The notes under the pieces were generated by a model that saw nothing but the letters and a program-made list of their open reading frames with translations, was not told the DNA's origin and made no database searches. 64,000 bases of DNA from Chromatiales bacterium (GTDB lineage Bacteria > Pseudomonadota > Gammaproteobacteria > JAGRGH01), in assembly GCA_020445605.1 (NCBI GenBank), contig JAGRGH010000040.1, forward strand, positions 112,646-176,645, written 5' to 3'. Below are positions 1-9,757 of the stretch, one piece after another. Position 1 is the first letter of the stretch. Each line of letters starts with the position of its first letter. The position numbers and the translations under genes were made by a program.

Positions 1-1980
1 GGCGTTCTGTCCCGTCAGGTCGTCAATGGACGTGGACGCGACCCGGCTGCCATCGGCATTGATCGCGAGGTCCTGGATATCCGTCGGGTTGCTGGTCAGC
101 TGGGTAAAGGTCGTCGATGCGATGTCGTAGACGAAGATCTCCATGCTGAGGTCCGGGTTCGTTCCGGACGGGTTGGTGTTGGAGATCATCGCAATGCGTG
201 AACCGTCCCGGCTGATGAACGCCGGCGAGGTGCCGAGTCCGGCCGAGCCGCTGGTGATCTGTGTGAGGGTGTTGGTGCCGCGATCGAACAGGAACAGCTC
301 AACGCTGTTGTCGGCGTTGAAGCCGGTGAGATCCGCGCTCGACAGGATTGTGATGCGCATGCCGTCGCCACTGATCGAGGTCGGCGCGGCGAATTGATCG
401 GTCACGGCGCCGGCATCCGTAAGCTGAATGAAGGTCGGCCCGGTCGCGTCGTAGACAAACGCCTCCAGACTGCCGTCCGCATTGTTGCCGGCTGGGTCGC
501 CGGTGGATGCAAACATCACCTGGGAACCATCGGTGCTGTTGGCCGCGGCCTGCGGGACGAAGAATATGAACGATGCTCCATCGGTGACGATGCGCTGCGA
601 AGTCGACAGGCTCGCCACAGGACCCTCATAGAGCTGCAGCCGATTGACCGGCGGCGGGAACATCTCCAGCACACCGTCAAACGCCAGCCGTAATCCGTCC
701 CCGCTCAGCGACACGGCCGCGAGCAGGTTGGTTGGCGTGTCCGTCAGTGCGACGATGCCGCCGCCCATGTGATCGAAGCGCAGTATCTCGGCATTCTGAA
801 TCGAACCAAAAAGAAACACGCCCATCGGTGGCATGGCGCTGAAGTCCGCGTCACTTGCGAAAACGATGTGTTCTCCATCGCCCGAGTATGCGGGGAAATC
901 GTTGCCGAGCAGCAGGTCGCCGGCTGAATCCGTGGCCTGACCGGTCGCGCCCGAGATGCTGCTCCAGTAAAAGATCTCCTGGTTCCCGTCGGCGTTGCTG
1001 CCGACGAGGTCGCGATCCGAAACAAAGCCCACCCGCGTGCCATCGCCGCTGATGGTCGGCGCATCGGTTTCGCCGCCCGTGGTCGCGGTGACTTGGGTGA
1101 AACCCACGCCGTTCTCCCACAGGAAGATTTCGGTGTTGCCGTCGATGTTGCCGGGCGGCACCAGGTTGGCGCTGGAGGTAAACACGACGGTGTTGCCCAG
1201 GTCGTCCATCTGTGGCGAATCGTTGCTCTCGAAACCGACGGTGCTGGTGACCTGGGTCGTCAACAGCGTCGCCGTGTGCTGGAAAAACAGTTCCGTGTTG
1301 CCGTCCGGATTGCCTCCGGTCAGGTCCGCGGACGAGGTAAACGCGATCGCGGTGCCGGCCGCGTTGATCGTTGGCGCGCTCGACAGATGGGAACCGGCGA
1401 CATTCGTGGCCTGTTTGATCGTCCCGGCCCCGATCGCAAGTATGAATATCTCTGCGTTGCCGTCTGCGTTGGTGCCCAGAAAATCGCCGGTGGAGAAGAA
1501 CGCGACCGTTGTACCGTCGTCACTGAGCGCCGGGAACCCGTTGATCGATCCCGTGGTGCTCGTCAGCTGCGTGTGCGATTCGAGCACCGTGTTGTACAGA
1601 AAGATCTCGGTGTTACCATCCGGATTGCCACCAGTCGGATTCGCATTCGATGCATAGGCCAGGAGCGTGCCATCGGCGGTGAAGGCGTTCTGGGTGCTCG
1701 GTGCGGCGATCACGGGCACGACGCCGCCCGTCAGCTGCACGATCTGCGCGGTCACGGTGTTATGGAAGAACGCCTGGAAGTCACCGTTCGGATTCCCGCC
1801 GGTGAAATCAGCCGTGGAATAGAACACCGTCAGCGTACCGTCCTCGTTGGTGGACGGAATGAAACTGAACGGCGTGCTGGCCCTCAGGAGTTCGGTGGAA
1901 CCGCATTGCTCGAACGGCTCGGCCGCAGGGGCGATGCCGGAAAAGAAAACCAATGCCGCCGTGGCTAGCGATCGGATCAT
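1..1980 (-). CDS. Secreted TolB/PD40-type beta-propeller repeat protein, C-terminus cut by window edge
   Basis: Reading the minus strand from ATG at 1980 gives an open frame that runs off the left edge (660 residues seen). It starts with a signal peptide (MIRSLATAALVFFSGIAPAA, cleavage probably after APAA). The rest is about a dozen repeats of roughly 50 residues with the pattern DGTxVAFxSxADLTGxNxDGNxEIFLY followed by TQxT, which is the PD40/WD40-like repeat of TolB-type propellers. Each repeat closes with a Gly-Asn-Asp loop. Such proteins are exported and bind partners or ligands through the propeller; no catalytic residues are visible. It stands alone, divergent from the small plus-strand gene at 2266. 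The missing C-terminus would show whether it carries a sorting tail like other exported proteins in this window. The repeat-family call is firm; the function is unknown. Confidence 0.85.
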   Translation of the reverse strand, partial: MIRSLATAALVFFSGIAPAAEPFEQCGSTELLRASTPFSFIPSTNEDGTLTVFYSTADFTGGNPNGDFQAFFHNTVTAQIVQLTGGVVPVIAAPSTQNAFTADGTLLAYASNANPTGGNPDGNTEIFLYNTVLESHTQLTSTTGSINGFPALSDDGTTVAFFSTGDFLGTNADGNAEIFILAIGAGTIKQATNVAGSHLSSAPTINAAGTAIAFTSSADLTGGNPDGNTELFFQHTATLLTTQVTSTVGFESNDSPQMDDLGNTVVFTSSANLVPPGNIDGNTEIFLWENGVGFTQVTATTGGETDAPTISGDGTRVGFVSDRDLVGSNADGNQEIFYWSSISGATGQATDSAGDLLLGNDFPAYSGDGEHIVFASDADFSAMPPMGVFLFGSIQNAEILRFDHMGGGIVALTDTPTNLLAAVSLSGDGLRLAFDGVLEMFPPPVNRLQLYEGPVASLSTSQRIVTDGASFIFFVPQAAANSTDGSQVMFASTGDPAGNNADGSLEAFVYDATGPTFIQLTDAGAVTDQFAAPTSISGDGMRITILSSADLTGFNADNSVELFLFDRGTNTLTQITSGSAGLGTSPAFISRDGSRIAMISNTNPSGTNPDLSMEIFVYDIASTTFTQLTSNPTDIQDLAINADGSRVASTSIDDLTGQNA

Positions 1981-2265
1981 GTAGCTGACTCCCTGAGCGG
2001 TTGACGCTCGTTCTGAATTCCGGTGTGCCGGCTTTTGAGATTATGTCCGGGTCCTGCGTGCCAAGGCCCGGCAGTCACTGCCCTTGCGTTATATCAGAAA
2101 ATATCCGGGTTTACGGCGATGAACCCGCCGGTACGGCCTGCTCCACGCCAGGCGAGGCGGGGACGCCTTCCGGTTCCGGGTGCGGGCGGAGCGAGCTACG
2201 ATTGCCCCGGCAGGCCGGCGCGTGCCGGACAACGACTCCAGTCCAACCACAAAGAGCACACGACC

Positions 2266-2400
2266 ATGTCCCTGAATGTCCAGATCGCCCCTCTGCTCGC
2301 GCTGGTCGCGGGCATCCTGATTCTCGTGAAACCGCGCCTGCTGAACTATGTGGTCGCCATCTATCTGATCGCGATCGGAGTGCTCGGTCTGGTGCGTTGA
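2266..2400 (+). CDS. DUF3096 small membrane protein (44 aa)
   Basis: A 44-residue peptide that is almost wholly two hydrophobic helices (IAPLLALVAGILILV, then LNYVVAIYLIAIGVLGLV) with a short PRL turn between them. This is the usual size and sequence pattern of the DUF3096 family of tiny bacterial inner-membrane proteins, whose function is unknown. The frame is open upstream to 2023, but only the ATG at 2266 gives the family's normal N-terminus, so that start is chosen. A perfect 14-bp hairpin follows the stop codon. It has no operon partner. Confidence 0.8.
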   Translation: MSLNVQIAPLLALVAGILILVKPRLLNYVVAIYLIAIGVLGLVR

Positions 2401-2401
2401 T

Positions 2402-2436
2402 CGGCCTGCGGTCGGTGCGCGGCCGACCGCAGGCCG
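2402..2436. terminator. Strong hairpin after DUF3096 gene
   Basis: Perfect inverted repeat: 14-bp arms at 2402-2415 and 2423-2436 with a 7-nt loop, starting 1 base after the stop codon of the gene at 2266. There is no T-tract, so it may act as an mRNA 3' stabiliser or a weak terminator. Confidence 0.55.
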
Positions 2437-2449
2437 GTGTCGGCCCATG

Positions 2450-2540
2450 GGGAAGGTCTGGTCAATCCGTCCCGGATTGCCAGAACAGCAGCACGTTCCT
2501 GTGCTGCGGGAAACTCTGAATTGTTCAGAGTCTCCTTAGC
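2450..2540 (-). repeat. Repeat R1, copy A (internally deleted, inverted)
   Basis: Minus-strand copy of the R1 family. Both R1 ends are present (GGAAGGTCTGGTCAATCC at the left, GGGAAACTCTGAATTGTTCA near the right), but the roughly 60-bp middle with the CGAAAAA/TTTTTCG hairpin is missing. The outer edge reads CTTAG and overlaps the stop codon of the minus-strand gene 2536-2787. Confidence 0.75.
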
Positions 2541-2787
2541 GGAACGAGCAGGCGATCGCCGGCGAGGGTGCTGCGCTCGTGCCGGGTTCCCTTGGTTCGC
2601 GCGCCACCACGCAGCGTGTGCCATCGGAAAACTGCACCATGCAGACCTGTGCGTCGCCCTCGAGCTTGGTGCACTCAGAGGTCACCTTGGCGTAGCTGCC
2701 GGGCAGGGAGACCTCGGCCGATGCCGGGTGCACCGGCAACGCAGCCAGGGCCATCGGCAGAAACCGCAGGACGGTTCGTGTTTTCAT
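2536..2787 (-). CDS. Small periplasmic protein of unknown function (83 aa)
   Basis: An 83-residue protein with a clear signal peptide (MKTRTVLRFLPMALAALPVHPASA) and a mature part of about 59 residues containing four cysteines (C40, C49, C59 and C81 region: ECTKLEGDAQVCMV, TRCVV, IACSF), which suggests disulfides. The ATG at 2787 is preferred to upstream starts because it begins the signal peptide. It lies 29 bp downstream of the P-type ATPase gene on the same strand and may be co-transcribed with it. Its TAA stop lies in the edge of repeat R1, so the last residues may have been reshaped by the insertion. No family recognised. Confidence 0.7.
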   Translation of the reverse strand: MKTRTVLRFLPMALAALPVHPASAEVSLPGSYAKVTSECTKLEGDAQVCMVQFSDGTRCVVAREPREPGTSAAPSPAIACSFR

Positions 2788-2816
2788 CGTGTTGGACCTC
2801 GACCGGATGGTCAGTA

Positions 2817-5552
2817 TCAGGTGATGCGGTGCGTTGCGCGTTTTGCCGCGCCGTACAGCCAGCCACGGCGAACCAGCGCCTTCTCGATTTCCACGGCCAC
2901 GAACACGACCGATGATAGTGCCAGACAAAGGGCCAGTTCGGTCGGCGCCAGCGGCTGTGTTCGCAGCACCGAATTAAACCACGGCAGATAGATCGCCGCG
3001 AGCTGGAGCGCGAATGTCGCCAGCACCGCGGCGAGCACCGCAGGGTTCGTAAGAATGCCCAGGCTGAACAGCGACTCGCGATCGGAACGGATCGCCAGTA
3101 CATGTCCCATCTGCGCGAGCGTAATGACGGCGAACACCATGGTCTGCGCGTGTTCGCTGGCATTTCGAATCGCCCATGCCTGGACCAGCAGACAAAGGCC
3201 CGCAATCAGCAGGCCGACCCAGACGATGTGCTGCCACATGCCGTGCGCAAAGATGTTCTCGCGCGGCGGCCGCGGGGGTCTGCGCATGATGTTGCGTTCC
3301 TCCGGCTCGACCGCCAGCGCCAGCCCCGGCAGCCCGTCGGTGACCAGGTTCACCCAGAGGATGTGAATGGGCAGCAGCGGAATCGGCATGCCGAGAAACG
3401 GTGCGAGAAACAGCGTGAACAGCTCGCCCGAGTTGCCGGTCATGATGAACTTGATGAACCGGCGGATGTTGTCATAGATGCGCCGCCCTTCGCGTACGGC
3501 GGCGACGATGCTGGAGAAGTTGTCATCGAGCAGGATCATGTCGCTGGCCTCGCGCGCGACATCGGTCCCGCTGCGACCCATGGCGATGCCGATGTCGGCG
3601 CGTTTCAGCGCCGGGGCATCGTTGACACCGTCCCCGGTCATCGCGACGAACTCGCCGCGATCCTGCAGGGCTTCGACGATGCGGATCTTCTGCGCCGGCG
3701 CGAGTCGCGCATAGGCATGAACCCGCTCGACCTCGCGTTCGAAACTCGCGCCATCCATCTGCGCGAGTTCGTGCCCGGTGAGCACGATTGCCTTGTCGTC
3801 GATCATGCCCAGACGTTGCGCGATGGCCCTGGCGGTGCCCGGATGGTCGCCGGTGATCATGACCGGCGTGATGCCGGCGCTCATGCACAGGCGCACGGCG
3901 TCGGCGGCCTCGGCGCGTGGCGGGTCCAGCAGGCCGATCAGCCCCAGAAAGCTCAGCTCACGTTCGACGTCTTCCGCGGTCAGGTTCTCAACGCGGTCCG
4001 CAAACCGCCGACAGGCGATCGCAAGCACGCGCAGGCCATCGTTCGCCATGTGCCGTGCCACCCGCTCGGCGCCGGAGCGATCGAACGGCTGCTCGCCCCG
4101 ATCCGTGATCTGCTGACCGCACAGGGCAAACAGCGTCTCGGGTGCACCCTTCGTGTAGGCGATGGTGCCATCCCGGCCGGCATGCAGCGTGGTCATGCGC
4201 CCGCGTTCCGATTCAAACGGGATCTCCCCGGTACGGGGTGTCTCGCGCGACAAGGTCTCCTTGTGGAATCCGGCATCCTCGGCGGCGCGATACAGCGCGG
4301 TCTCGGTCGGATCACCGATCAGCGCGTCGCCGTCGCCGCGCCGGGCATCGTTGTTCAGCGCCAGCGCATGAAACAGCAGGTCGGTCGCCCGACCGAAACG
4401 GGGCTGCGAAAGCGATGCGCCGGTGCGTAATTCGCCGTCCGTGTAGATGGCCTCCACGCGCATGCGGTTTTCGGTCAGCGTGCCGGTCTTGTCCGAGCAG
4501 ATGAAGGTCACCGAGCCGAGCGTTTCGACGGCGGGCAAACGGCGGATCAGTACATTGCGGCGAACGAGACGATAGGCGCCCAGCGCGAGCGTCACGGTCA
4601 CGACCGTCGGCAGCGCCTCCGGTATCGCCGCCACGGCGAGGCTGATCGCCGTCAGCGCCATGAGTTCGATCGGTTCGCCGCGCAGCACGCCGACCGCGAA
4701 CATCAGCACGCACAACGCCAGCACCGCCACGGCGATGACGTGGCCGAATCGTGTAATGCGTTTCTGCAACGGGGTGAGCGCATCCTGCCCGGTTTCCAGC
4801 AGGTTCGCGATGGCGCCGAGTTCGGTTCTCATGCCGGTCGCGACGACCATGCCGCGCGCACGTCCGTAGGTCACGACCGTACCCTTGAACGCCAGCGAAC
4901 TGCGTTCGCCAAGCGGCAGTTTCGCTGCCGCGAGCGCCCGTGTGTGCTTTTCCACCGGTAGCGACTCGCCGGTCAGCGCGGATTCATCGACCTTGAGCGC
5001 GACGGTTTCCACCAGTCGCAGATCCGCCGGAACGATGTTGCCGGCCTCGAGCAGGACGACATCGCCGGGCACCAGGTCCGCGGCGGCGACGGTGGCAACA
5101 CGGTCACTGCGCACGACATTCGCCACCGGGGCCGCGAGCCGCCTGAGCGCGGCCACGGCGCGCTCGACGCGATATTCCTGCACGAAGCCGATCACGGCGT
5201 TCAGCACCACGAGTGCGAGGATGACGACGGTATCGACCAGATCGCCGATCAGGCCGGAGACGATCGCCGCCGCGATCAGGATCAGAATCAGCAGATCGGC
5301 GAACTGTGCCCCGAGGATGCGCAACGGACCGCGACGGCGGCCTTCACGCAGCGTGTTGGGTCCGACCTGCGCCAGGCGCAGCCGCGCCTCGTCGACGCCA
5401 AGGCCGGATTGCGGGTCCGACCCAAGGTGCCGCGCCACGGCTTCCGCCGTGAGTGTGGCCCATTCGGCTTCATGGGGTGCACGACCGGCCGCAGCGCGTG
5501 TTCGACGCAGCGATGGGTCGTCGCCCGCAGGCGAATGGCTTGGTGCAACCAT
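2817..5552 (-). CDS. P2A-type cation-transporting ATPase (Ca2+-ATPase-like)
   Basis: A 911-residue P-type ATPase of normal P2A length. The N-terminal cation-ATPase domain is followed by the actuator loop with LTGES, the phosphorylation motif DKTGTLT (phospho-Asp 354), the KGAPE nucleotide-binding motif, and the hinge motif [12 protein letters not shown]. The membrane part carries PEALP in M4, N..GE in M5 ([11 protein letters not shown]) and [10 protein letters not shown] in M6, with the Asn and Asp that bind Ca2+ in SERCA. A C-terminal cation-ATPase domain is present. This supports ATP-driven export of Ca2+ (or Mn2+) across the inner membrane. It probably heads a two-gene unit with the small periplasmic protein downstream. 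The start at 5552 leaves a long polar N-tail; a slightly later start is possible. Confidence 0.9.
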   Translation of the reverse strand: MVAPSHSPAGDDPSLRRTRAAAGRAPHEAEWATLTAEAVARHLGSDPQSGLGVDEARLRLAQVGPNTLREGRRRGPLRILGAQFADLLILILIAAAIVSGLIGDLVDTVVILALVVLNAVIGFVQEYRVERAVAALRRLAAPVANVVRSDRVATVAAADLVPGDVVLLEAGNIVPADLRLVETVALKVDESALTGESLPVEKHTRALAAAKLPLGERSSLAFKGTVVTYGRARGMVVATGMRTELGAIANLLETGQDALTPLQKRITRFGHVIAVAVLALCVLMFAVGVLRGEPIELMALTAISLAVAAIPEALPTVVTVTLALGAYRLVRRNVLIRRLPAVETLGSVTFICSDKTGTLTENRMRVEAIYTDGELRTGASLSQPRFGRATDLLFHALALNNDARRGDGDALIGDPTETALYRAAEDAGFHKETLSRETPRTGEIPFESERGRMTTLHAGRDGTIAYTKGAPETLFALCGQQITDRGEQPFDRSGAERVARHMANDGLRVLAIACRRFADRVENLTAEDVERELSFLGLIGLLDPPRAEAADAVRLCMSAGITPVMITGDHPGTARAIAQRLGMIDDKAIVLTGHELAQMDGASFEREVERVHAYARLAPAQKIRIVEALQDRGEFVAMTGDGVNDAPALKRADIGIAMGRSGTDVAREASDMILLDDNFSSIVAAVREGRRIYDNIRRFIKFIMTGNSGELFTLFLAPFLGMPIPLLPIHILWVNLVTDGLPGLALAVEPEERNIMRRPPRPPRENIFAHGMWQHIVWVGLLIAGLCLLVQAWAIRNASEHAQTMVFAVITLAQMGHVLAIRSDRESLFSLGILTNPAVLAAVLATFALQLAAIYLPWFNSVLRTQPLAPTELALCLALSSVVFVAVEIEKALVRRGWLYGAAKRATHRIT

Positions 5553-5865
5553 GGCGGTCTGGCCGGCGGCATGTTGGCTGTCGATGTCCGAACGCCCGGG
5601 TCACCGCGCCGCCGCGGAACCGGGGATCGGGCGTAATCCATGCTAGCGCACGAAGCCCGGATTTATGGAAGCGCAATGGCGTTTACGTGACCCGCGTCAG
5701 GCCGGGGTTCGATCCACGCTCTGCACGCAGTCGGCAATCGTGAGCATCCGGTGGCCGGTTTTTCCCGCGGATCACAGTGACGGCCCGGTTCAGGCCATTG
5801 CAGATCGCGAAAACGGCACGTCCCTGTGCCGTCGAGACCAATCATCTGATTCGCGTGGTGCCGGA
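5553..5865. other. Intergenic region, 313 bp, with hairpin at haloperoxidase stop
   Basis: No gene is seen. An inverted repeat, CATCTGAT (5843-5850) with ATCAGATG (5865-5872), spans the stop codon of the haloperoxidase gene and could mark its 3' end. The part near 5553-5650 should hold the promoter of the ATPase gene, but no convincing -10/-35 pair stands out. Confidence 0.4.
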
Positions 5866-7704
5866 TCAGATGCGGTAGGCGCCGCCGTCGTACAGCGGCA
5901 CGGTCATGGAGAAGTTCTCGCCGTAGGTGAGTTTCTGCTCTTCGAGAATGCCGATGGCGATCTGCTCGCCCATGCGCAGCGACTCGATGTAGTCCGTGAA
6001 GTAATGCACGCCGGCCCAGTCGCGTCCGATGGCGATGTTCGAGGCCAGCTTGTTGAGCTCGCCCTCGACCGTCAGTCGCCCGTTGGTGACCGGCACGGTC
6101 ACGAGCTTGCAGCCATCCTTGTCCGGCACGAAGGCCGTGGTGTCATTGCCGGCAATCGTCAACGGATGTTTGTGATCGAAGAACGCCTTGAGGATCGTCA
6201 CGCAGGCGCCGGCGACCGTCGCATGCCCGGCGCCATACGCCGGATGCATCGGCGAGCCCTCGCAGAACGCCATCGGCAGAAGATGGTTCTTGGCGCCGAG
6301 TTTCGGGTCGCTGCCGTTCTTCTTTGCGACGAGCTTCAGGATTTCCTTCATTCCGCTCGTCGTCGCCATCTGGTCGATGAGCGGTTCGTTCAGTTTCGAG
6401 CGGTTTGCAATGCGCGCCGCGAGCACTTCGGGACGCGCCCGTCGATGCACGTTGAACTTTTGGTAGCGCACGGCCTTCAGTGCACGGGTCGCGACCTCGG
6501 TCACCAGCGACAGGATGTGCGGGCCGCCGAAGTGCGCGAAACCCTGCTGATGATCCGCGCAGTCCGGCCCCTGGAACGGGATGTCCGGATCGAACGGCGT
6601 CTTGTTTCCGAGCAGGATCAGGCAGGCGTTCAGATAGGCCTCGTAGAGCGCGTCGTAATGCACATAGGTCGCGAGATCACGCGGCGTGGTGATGAAGCGG
6701 CGCGTGACCGTGTCCTTGTCGCATTTCAGCGTGGCATAGGCCTCCATGCCGCGCAGATCAGCGCCGTTCTGCACGTCGAACCACTCGTCCCAGCGGGTCA
6801 TGTGGTCGTCGCATGGGCGGGCGTAACGCACGCGCTGGTCGATGTTCGCGGCGCCATAGGCGATCAGGCCGTCGGCGGCGGTCCGTTCCTTGTCAGCGCC
6901 GTTGAGTCCGGTGTTGCCGGCCAGCAGGAACTGCGAGATGTAGGGGCCGATCTCGTCGCCCGCGGTGATGCCGCGGAACGCATTCTGGCCGTTCAGCCCG
7001 AACGTGGAACCAACCTGTTTGCGCTTGCGGCTGACTTCTGCCGCGCTCAGGCCGCAGCATTGCGGATCCTTGAACCACTTGAGCTTGTTCAGAAGCTTGA
7101 GAACGTCTTCAACCGTGGTGTCCGGCGTGGGGTCTGTCTTGCAATTGAAAAAGACCTTGCCCTTCTCGCTGACGATGTCGGCGAACGCCACGTCGCGCAG
7201 CAGGGCCTGCGCATAGACCTCGGCCATCTCGGCGGTCAGTTCGTCGCTGCCGATCGCCGGTGCCGGCGGCATGGTGACGGCCTGCGCGTCCGGCCCTTCC
7301 AGATCGAAGGTGCGTCCGGCGCTCTGGCTCTCCCAGGCGCGCACCGCGGCACCCTTCTTGTCGCCCGCGTTCTTGGCCTTCGCCGATTCCCAGGGGCCGT
7401 GACAACCCGGCGGGCCGGACACGCCTGCGTCGGGGCCGAGTGGGGTCTCGATGAAGTCGCGCGGATCGCCGCTGTCGATCGCCTTGACGAACTTCTGAAA
7501 GTCCGTTGGCGATTTCACCAGTCCGGTGTCGATGTCGTGCGGCATGCCCTTGGTGAAGCTGGCAAGGTAGCTGGGTTCCCCGCTTTCATGCCGGAATTTC
7601 TGTTCGTCGCCGTTGGCGATGTGCCGCGGGTGTGGTCGGCTTGCGGCCAGTTCGGCGGCCGCGATGCGAACCTTCAATGCGTCTTGTCTACGATCAGTGC
7701 TCAT
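5866..7704 (-). CDS. Vanadium-dependent haloperoxidase (PAP2 superfamily)
   Basis: A 612-residue protein, close to the length of algal and bacterial vanadium bromoperoxidases. The C-terminal half has the three vanadate-binding stretches in order: KFNVHRRARPE (Lys/Arg pair), HPAYGAGHATVAGA (with acid-base His 494), and GRDWAGVHYFTDY (Arg plus vanadate-ligating His 567). These enzymes oxidise halides with H2O2 to halogenate organic compounds and act outside the cytoplasm or in the periplasm. No signal peptide is evident at the chosen ATG (MSTDRRQDALKVRIAAAELA), so export, if any, would use another route. It is a single gene with no halogenation partners nearby. The superfamily assignment is firm; the halide preference cannot be read from sequence. 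Confidence 0.88.
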   Translation of the reverse strand: MSTDRRQDALKVRIAAAELAASRPHPRHIANGDEQKFRHESGEPSYLASFTKGMPHDIDTGLVKSPTDFQKFVKAIDSGDPRDFIETPLGPDAGVSGPPGCHGPWESAKAKNAGDKKGAAVRAWESQSAGRTFDLEGPDAQAVTMPPAPAIGSDELTAEMAEVYAQALLRDVAFADIVSEKGKVFFNCKTDPTPDTTVEDVLKLLNKLKWFKDPQCCGLSAAEVSRKRKQVGSTFGLNGQNAFRGITAGDEIGPYISQFLLAGNTGLNGADKERTAADGLIAYGAANIDQRVRYARPCDDHMTRWDEWFDVQNGADLRGMEAYATLKCDKDTVTRRFITTPRDLATYVHYDALYEAYLNACLILLGNKTPFDPDIPFQGPDCADHQQGFAHFGGPHILSLVTEVATRALKAVRYQKFNVHRRARPEVLAARIANRSKLNEPLIDQMATTSGMKEILKLVAKKNGSDPKLGAKNHLLPMAFCEGSPMHPAYGAGHATVAGACVTILKAFFDHKHPLTIAGNDTTAFVPDKDGCKLVTVPVTNGRLTVEGELNKLASNIAIGRDWAGVHYFTDYIESLRMGEQIAIGILEEQKLTYGENFSMTVPLYDGGAYRI

Positions 7705-8244
7705 GGAGCGAAGCCTCCCTGTGGGGTTTCATGTCAGCAAGAATTGCCGCCGGATCGGCGGCGTGTGAATCCGCGTGCAAGGCGCGGAAGTCCTGTCGGG
7801 AGACTCGAGCGGTCGTGCAGAACGATCCGTGAACCGGGGCGGTCGACAGATCAAAAAGACGGAAACTTCGGGCAGAGTCCGGCTCGACGCCGATCGGCGT
7901 GGCCATTGCCCGGGCGGCTCGTCCTGGCACCATGTGTTCCGGTGGCTCCCTGATACCCTTGCCCCGCATCTCAAGCGGGGCGTAAGCCTGCTTTCGATCC
8001 AATCATTGGCCGGGGCCGATCGCAGGCAGCCCTACTATAGCGATCCGGTGCGACAATACAAACCGCCGGTTTCACGGTCCCGGGAAAATGTCACGCTGGC
8101 GGCCGCCCGACTTGCCCTACCTGATCTGCCCGGGTAGCCTTTCGGGCATCGCGGGGTGCGCAAGGTGGTTGTTACCGCAAGACGAAGGGTGCAACGCAGA
8201 AACGATAGATAATTGTGGGACAGGACACTAAGGGTAGAGCAATC
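7705..8244. other. Intergenic region, 540 bp, divergent promoters
   Basis: Lies between the minus-strand haloperoxidase gene and the plus-strand lectin-domain gene and must contain both promoters. No coding frame looks real. Its last part holds the R3' repeat end (8208-8232), 12 bp before the lectin gene start. Confidence 0.4.
8208..8232 (+). repeat. Repeat R3' right end (solo)
   Basis: ATAATTGTGGGACAGGACAC followed by TA is the exact reverse complement of the start of the element at 63851-64000. Only this end is recognised here, so it is a remnant or a short derivative. It lies directly upstream of the gene at 8245. Confidence 0.7.
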
Positions 8245-8808
8245 ATGAATGGCAAACTCATTTCGGGCGTCGGCGTCACCATGACTGTTGGCATGGGCAC
8301 GGCCATCGCCGGACCGAGCGTGACCGGTCCAAACGGCCACGTCTATGAATACGTTGACGCCAACGAGACCTGCTGGACCGGCGCCCAGGCCGGGGCGCTG
8401 GCGCGCGGCGGGTATCTGGTCACGATCACCAGTGCCCAGGAACAGGCCACCGTCCAGAGCCTGATTCAGCTGCACGGCGGAAGTTTTAACGCGTGGATCG
8501 GCGGGCGCAATGATCTCGGCGGCGGCTGGCAATGGGTCAGCGGCGAACCCTACGGCGCCTACACTAACTGGCCGATCGCCGAAGAAACTCTGGATTTCAT
8601 GGTGATCAACTCCGACACCGGCGACGCTAATTTCGGAAAGTGGATGGCCGTCGACTGCCCGTTCATCACCACGGACATCGGCGAGGACTATATCGTCGAA
8701 TACGATTCAGCGCGGTCGGTCCCAGCCATCGGCCCTTGGCTGCTCGGCCTGCTCTCGAGCCTGCTCGGGGGCCTTGGTGTCTGGCGCACGCGCCGCGCGA
8801 ACGCCTGA
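8245..8808 (+). CDS. Secreted C-type lectin domain protein with IPTL/VPxx-type C-terminal sorting tail
   Basis: A 187-residue protein. The signal peptide covers residues 1-26 (ending IAGPSV). Residues about 30-155 form a C-type-lectin-like domain: the opening Y-E-Y-V strand, ARGGYLVTITSAQEQ, AWIGGRND, W-Q-W-V-S-GE, YTNW and a closing IVEY strand. The C-terminus is a tripartite tail: SVPAIGPW motif, hydrophobic helix (LLGLLSSLLGGLGVW), then RTRRANA. That layout matches exosortase-type sorting signals of the IPTL-CTERM kind, in which a membrane enzyme cuts near the motif and releases or anchors the protein. ATG 8245 is chosen because it begins the signal peptide. A terminator follows at 8833. 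The sugar ligand is unknown. Confidence 0.82.
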   Translation: MNGKLISGVGVTMTVGMGTAIAGPSVTGPNGHVYEYVDANETCWTGAQAGALARGGYLVTITSAQEQATVQSLIQLHGGSFNAWIGGRNDLGGGWQWVSGEPYGAYTNWPIAEETLDFMVINSDTGDANFGKWMAVDCPFITTDIGEDYIVEYDSARSVPAIGPWLLGLLSSLLGGLGVWRTRRANA

Positions 8809-8831
8809 GCGGACGCGCCGGGCCGTTTCCG

Positions 8832-8857
8832 ACGGGGCTCGTGCGAGCCCCGTTTTC
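8832..8857 (+). terminator. Rho-independent terminator of lectin-domain gene
   Basis: Perfect 9-bp stem CGGGGCTCG (8833-8841) with CGAGCCCCG (8844-8852), followed by TTTTCGTTT, 24 bp after the stop codon. Confidence 0.85.
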
Positions 8858-8928
8858 GTTTGCGACTCCGGCAAGTCCGCCGCGGTTGCCCCTCGGCCCC
8901 GCCACGCGGTTCACCCTGCATTTCCCGC

Positions 8929-9753
8929 ATGAGTTCGACACCGGACGTCTGGCAACGCCATTCCAGTCAGTGGCAGCAGATCGGCCCGCCCCTGCGGCCC
9001 GGACCGGAAGACGCCCGGATCATGATGGAGGCCCTGGCTCCGGCACTCGCAGGCGCAAACTCCCGCCCAGTGATCGGCGTGCTTGGCGTTACACCGGAGC
9101 TTGTCCAGTTGCCATGGCAGGGCACCGTTGATCTGCGTGCGTTCGACCAGAGCGCGGAAATGATCGCGCGGGTGTGGACGCCCAACCCGAACATCGCCAG
9201 CGAGGTTCAAGTCGCGCGCTGGCAGGAACTTCCCGCCGCCGACCAAAGTCTGGACGCCGTCATCGGCGACGGATCGCTGTACGTGCTGGAGTCGCTGGAC
9301 GAATACGTCAGCGTACTGACCCAGGTGCACCGCGTCCTGCGGCCCGGCGGCCTCCTGGCATTGCGCTGCTTCGTGCGGCCCGATCGCGTGGAGACACCAC
9401 AGGAAATCAAGCGCGCCGTCCATGCAGGCGAGATCGGCAGTTTCCATGCGCTGAAACTGCGACTGTCCATGTCGCTTGCCGGGCCACCGGATTACGGCAT
9501 CGCGGTGGCCGATGTGCATGCGCTGTTCGAACAGGTGTTTGACGATCGCAACGCGCTTGCCGCACGCACGGGCTGGACGCGCGATACGATCGACACAATC
9601 GATGCCTATTCGAACAGTGCGACGCGCTACACTTGCCCGACGTTTCCCGTTCTGCTCGATCTTCTCGCACCCTGCTTTACGGATGTCGTCCGTCGTCACG
9701 GACACTATGAGCTGGCTGGGCGTTGCCCCACGGTCGCAACGCGGGCGAAGTGA
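8929..9753 (+). CDS. Class I SAM-dependent methyltransferase
   Basis: A 274-residue protein with a Rossmann-type methyltransferase core: motif I region (PVIGVLGVTPELVQL, atypical), acidic strand 2 end (LRAFDQS), motif IV region (SLDAVIGDGSLYVLES), and post-motif (VHRVLRPGGLLALRCF). The C-terminal part has a helical insert. The ATG at 8929 gives a sensible start after the preceding terminator. It is followed after only 4 bp by the ATP-grasp gene, so the two are almost certainly one operon and probably one pathway. The substrate is not predictable, and the glycine-rich motif I is degenerate compared with the family. Confidence 0.78.
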   Translation: MSSTPDVWQRHSSQWQQIGPPLRPGPEDARIMMEALAPALAGANSRPVIGVLGVTPELVQLPWQGTVDLRAFDQSAEMIARVWTPNPNIASEVQVARWQELPAADQSLDAVIGDGSLYVLESLDEYVSVLTQVHRVLRPGGLLALRCFVRPDRVETPQEIKRAVHAGEIGSFHALKLRLSMSLAGPPDYGIAVADVHALFEQVFDDRNALAARTGWTRDTIDTIDAYSNSATRYTCPTFPVLLDLLAPCFTDVVRRHGHYELAGRCPTVATRAK

Positions 9754-9757
9754 AGTC

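Noticed and set aside
1093..1968. Plus-strand frame of about 290 codons at the left edge
   Set aside because: Antisense to the propeller protein, whose repeats explain the sequence.
5665..7953. Long plus-strand frame of about 760 codons
   Set aside because: Antisense shadow of the haloperoxidase gene; no signal, domain or ribosome site.
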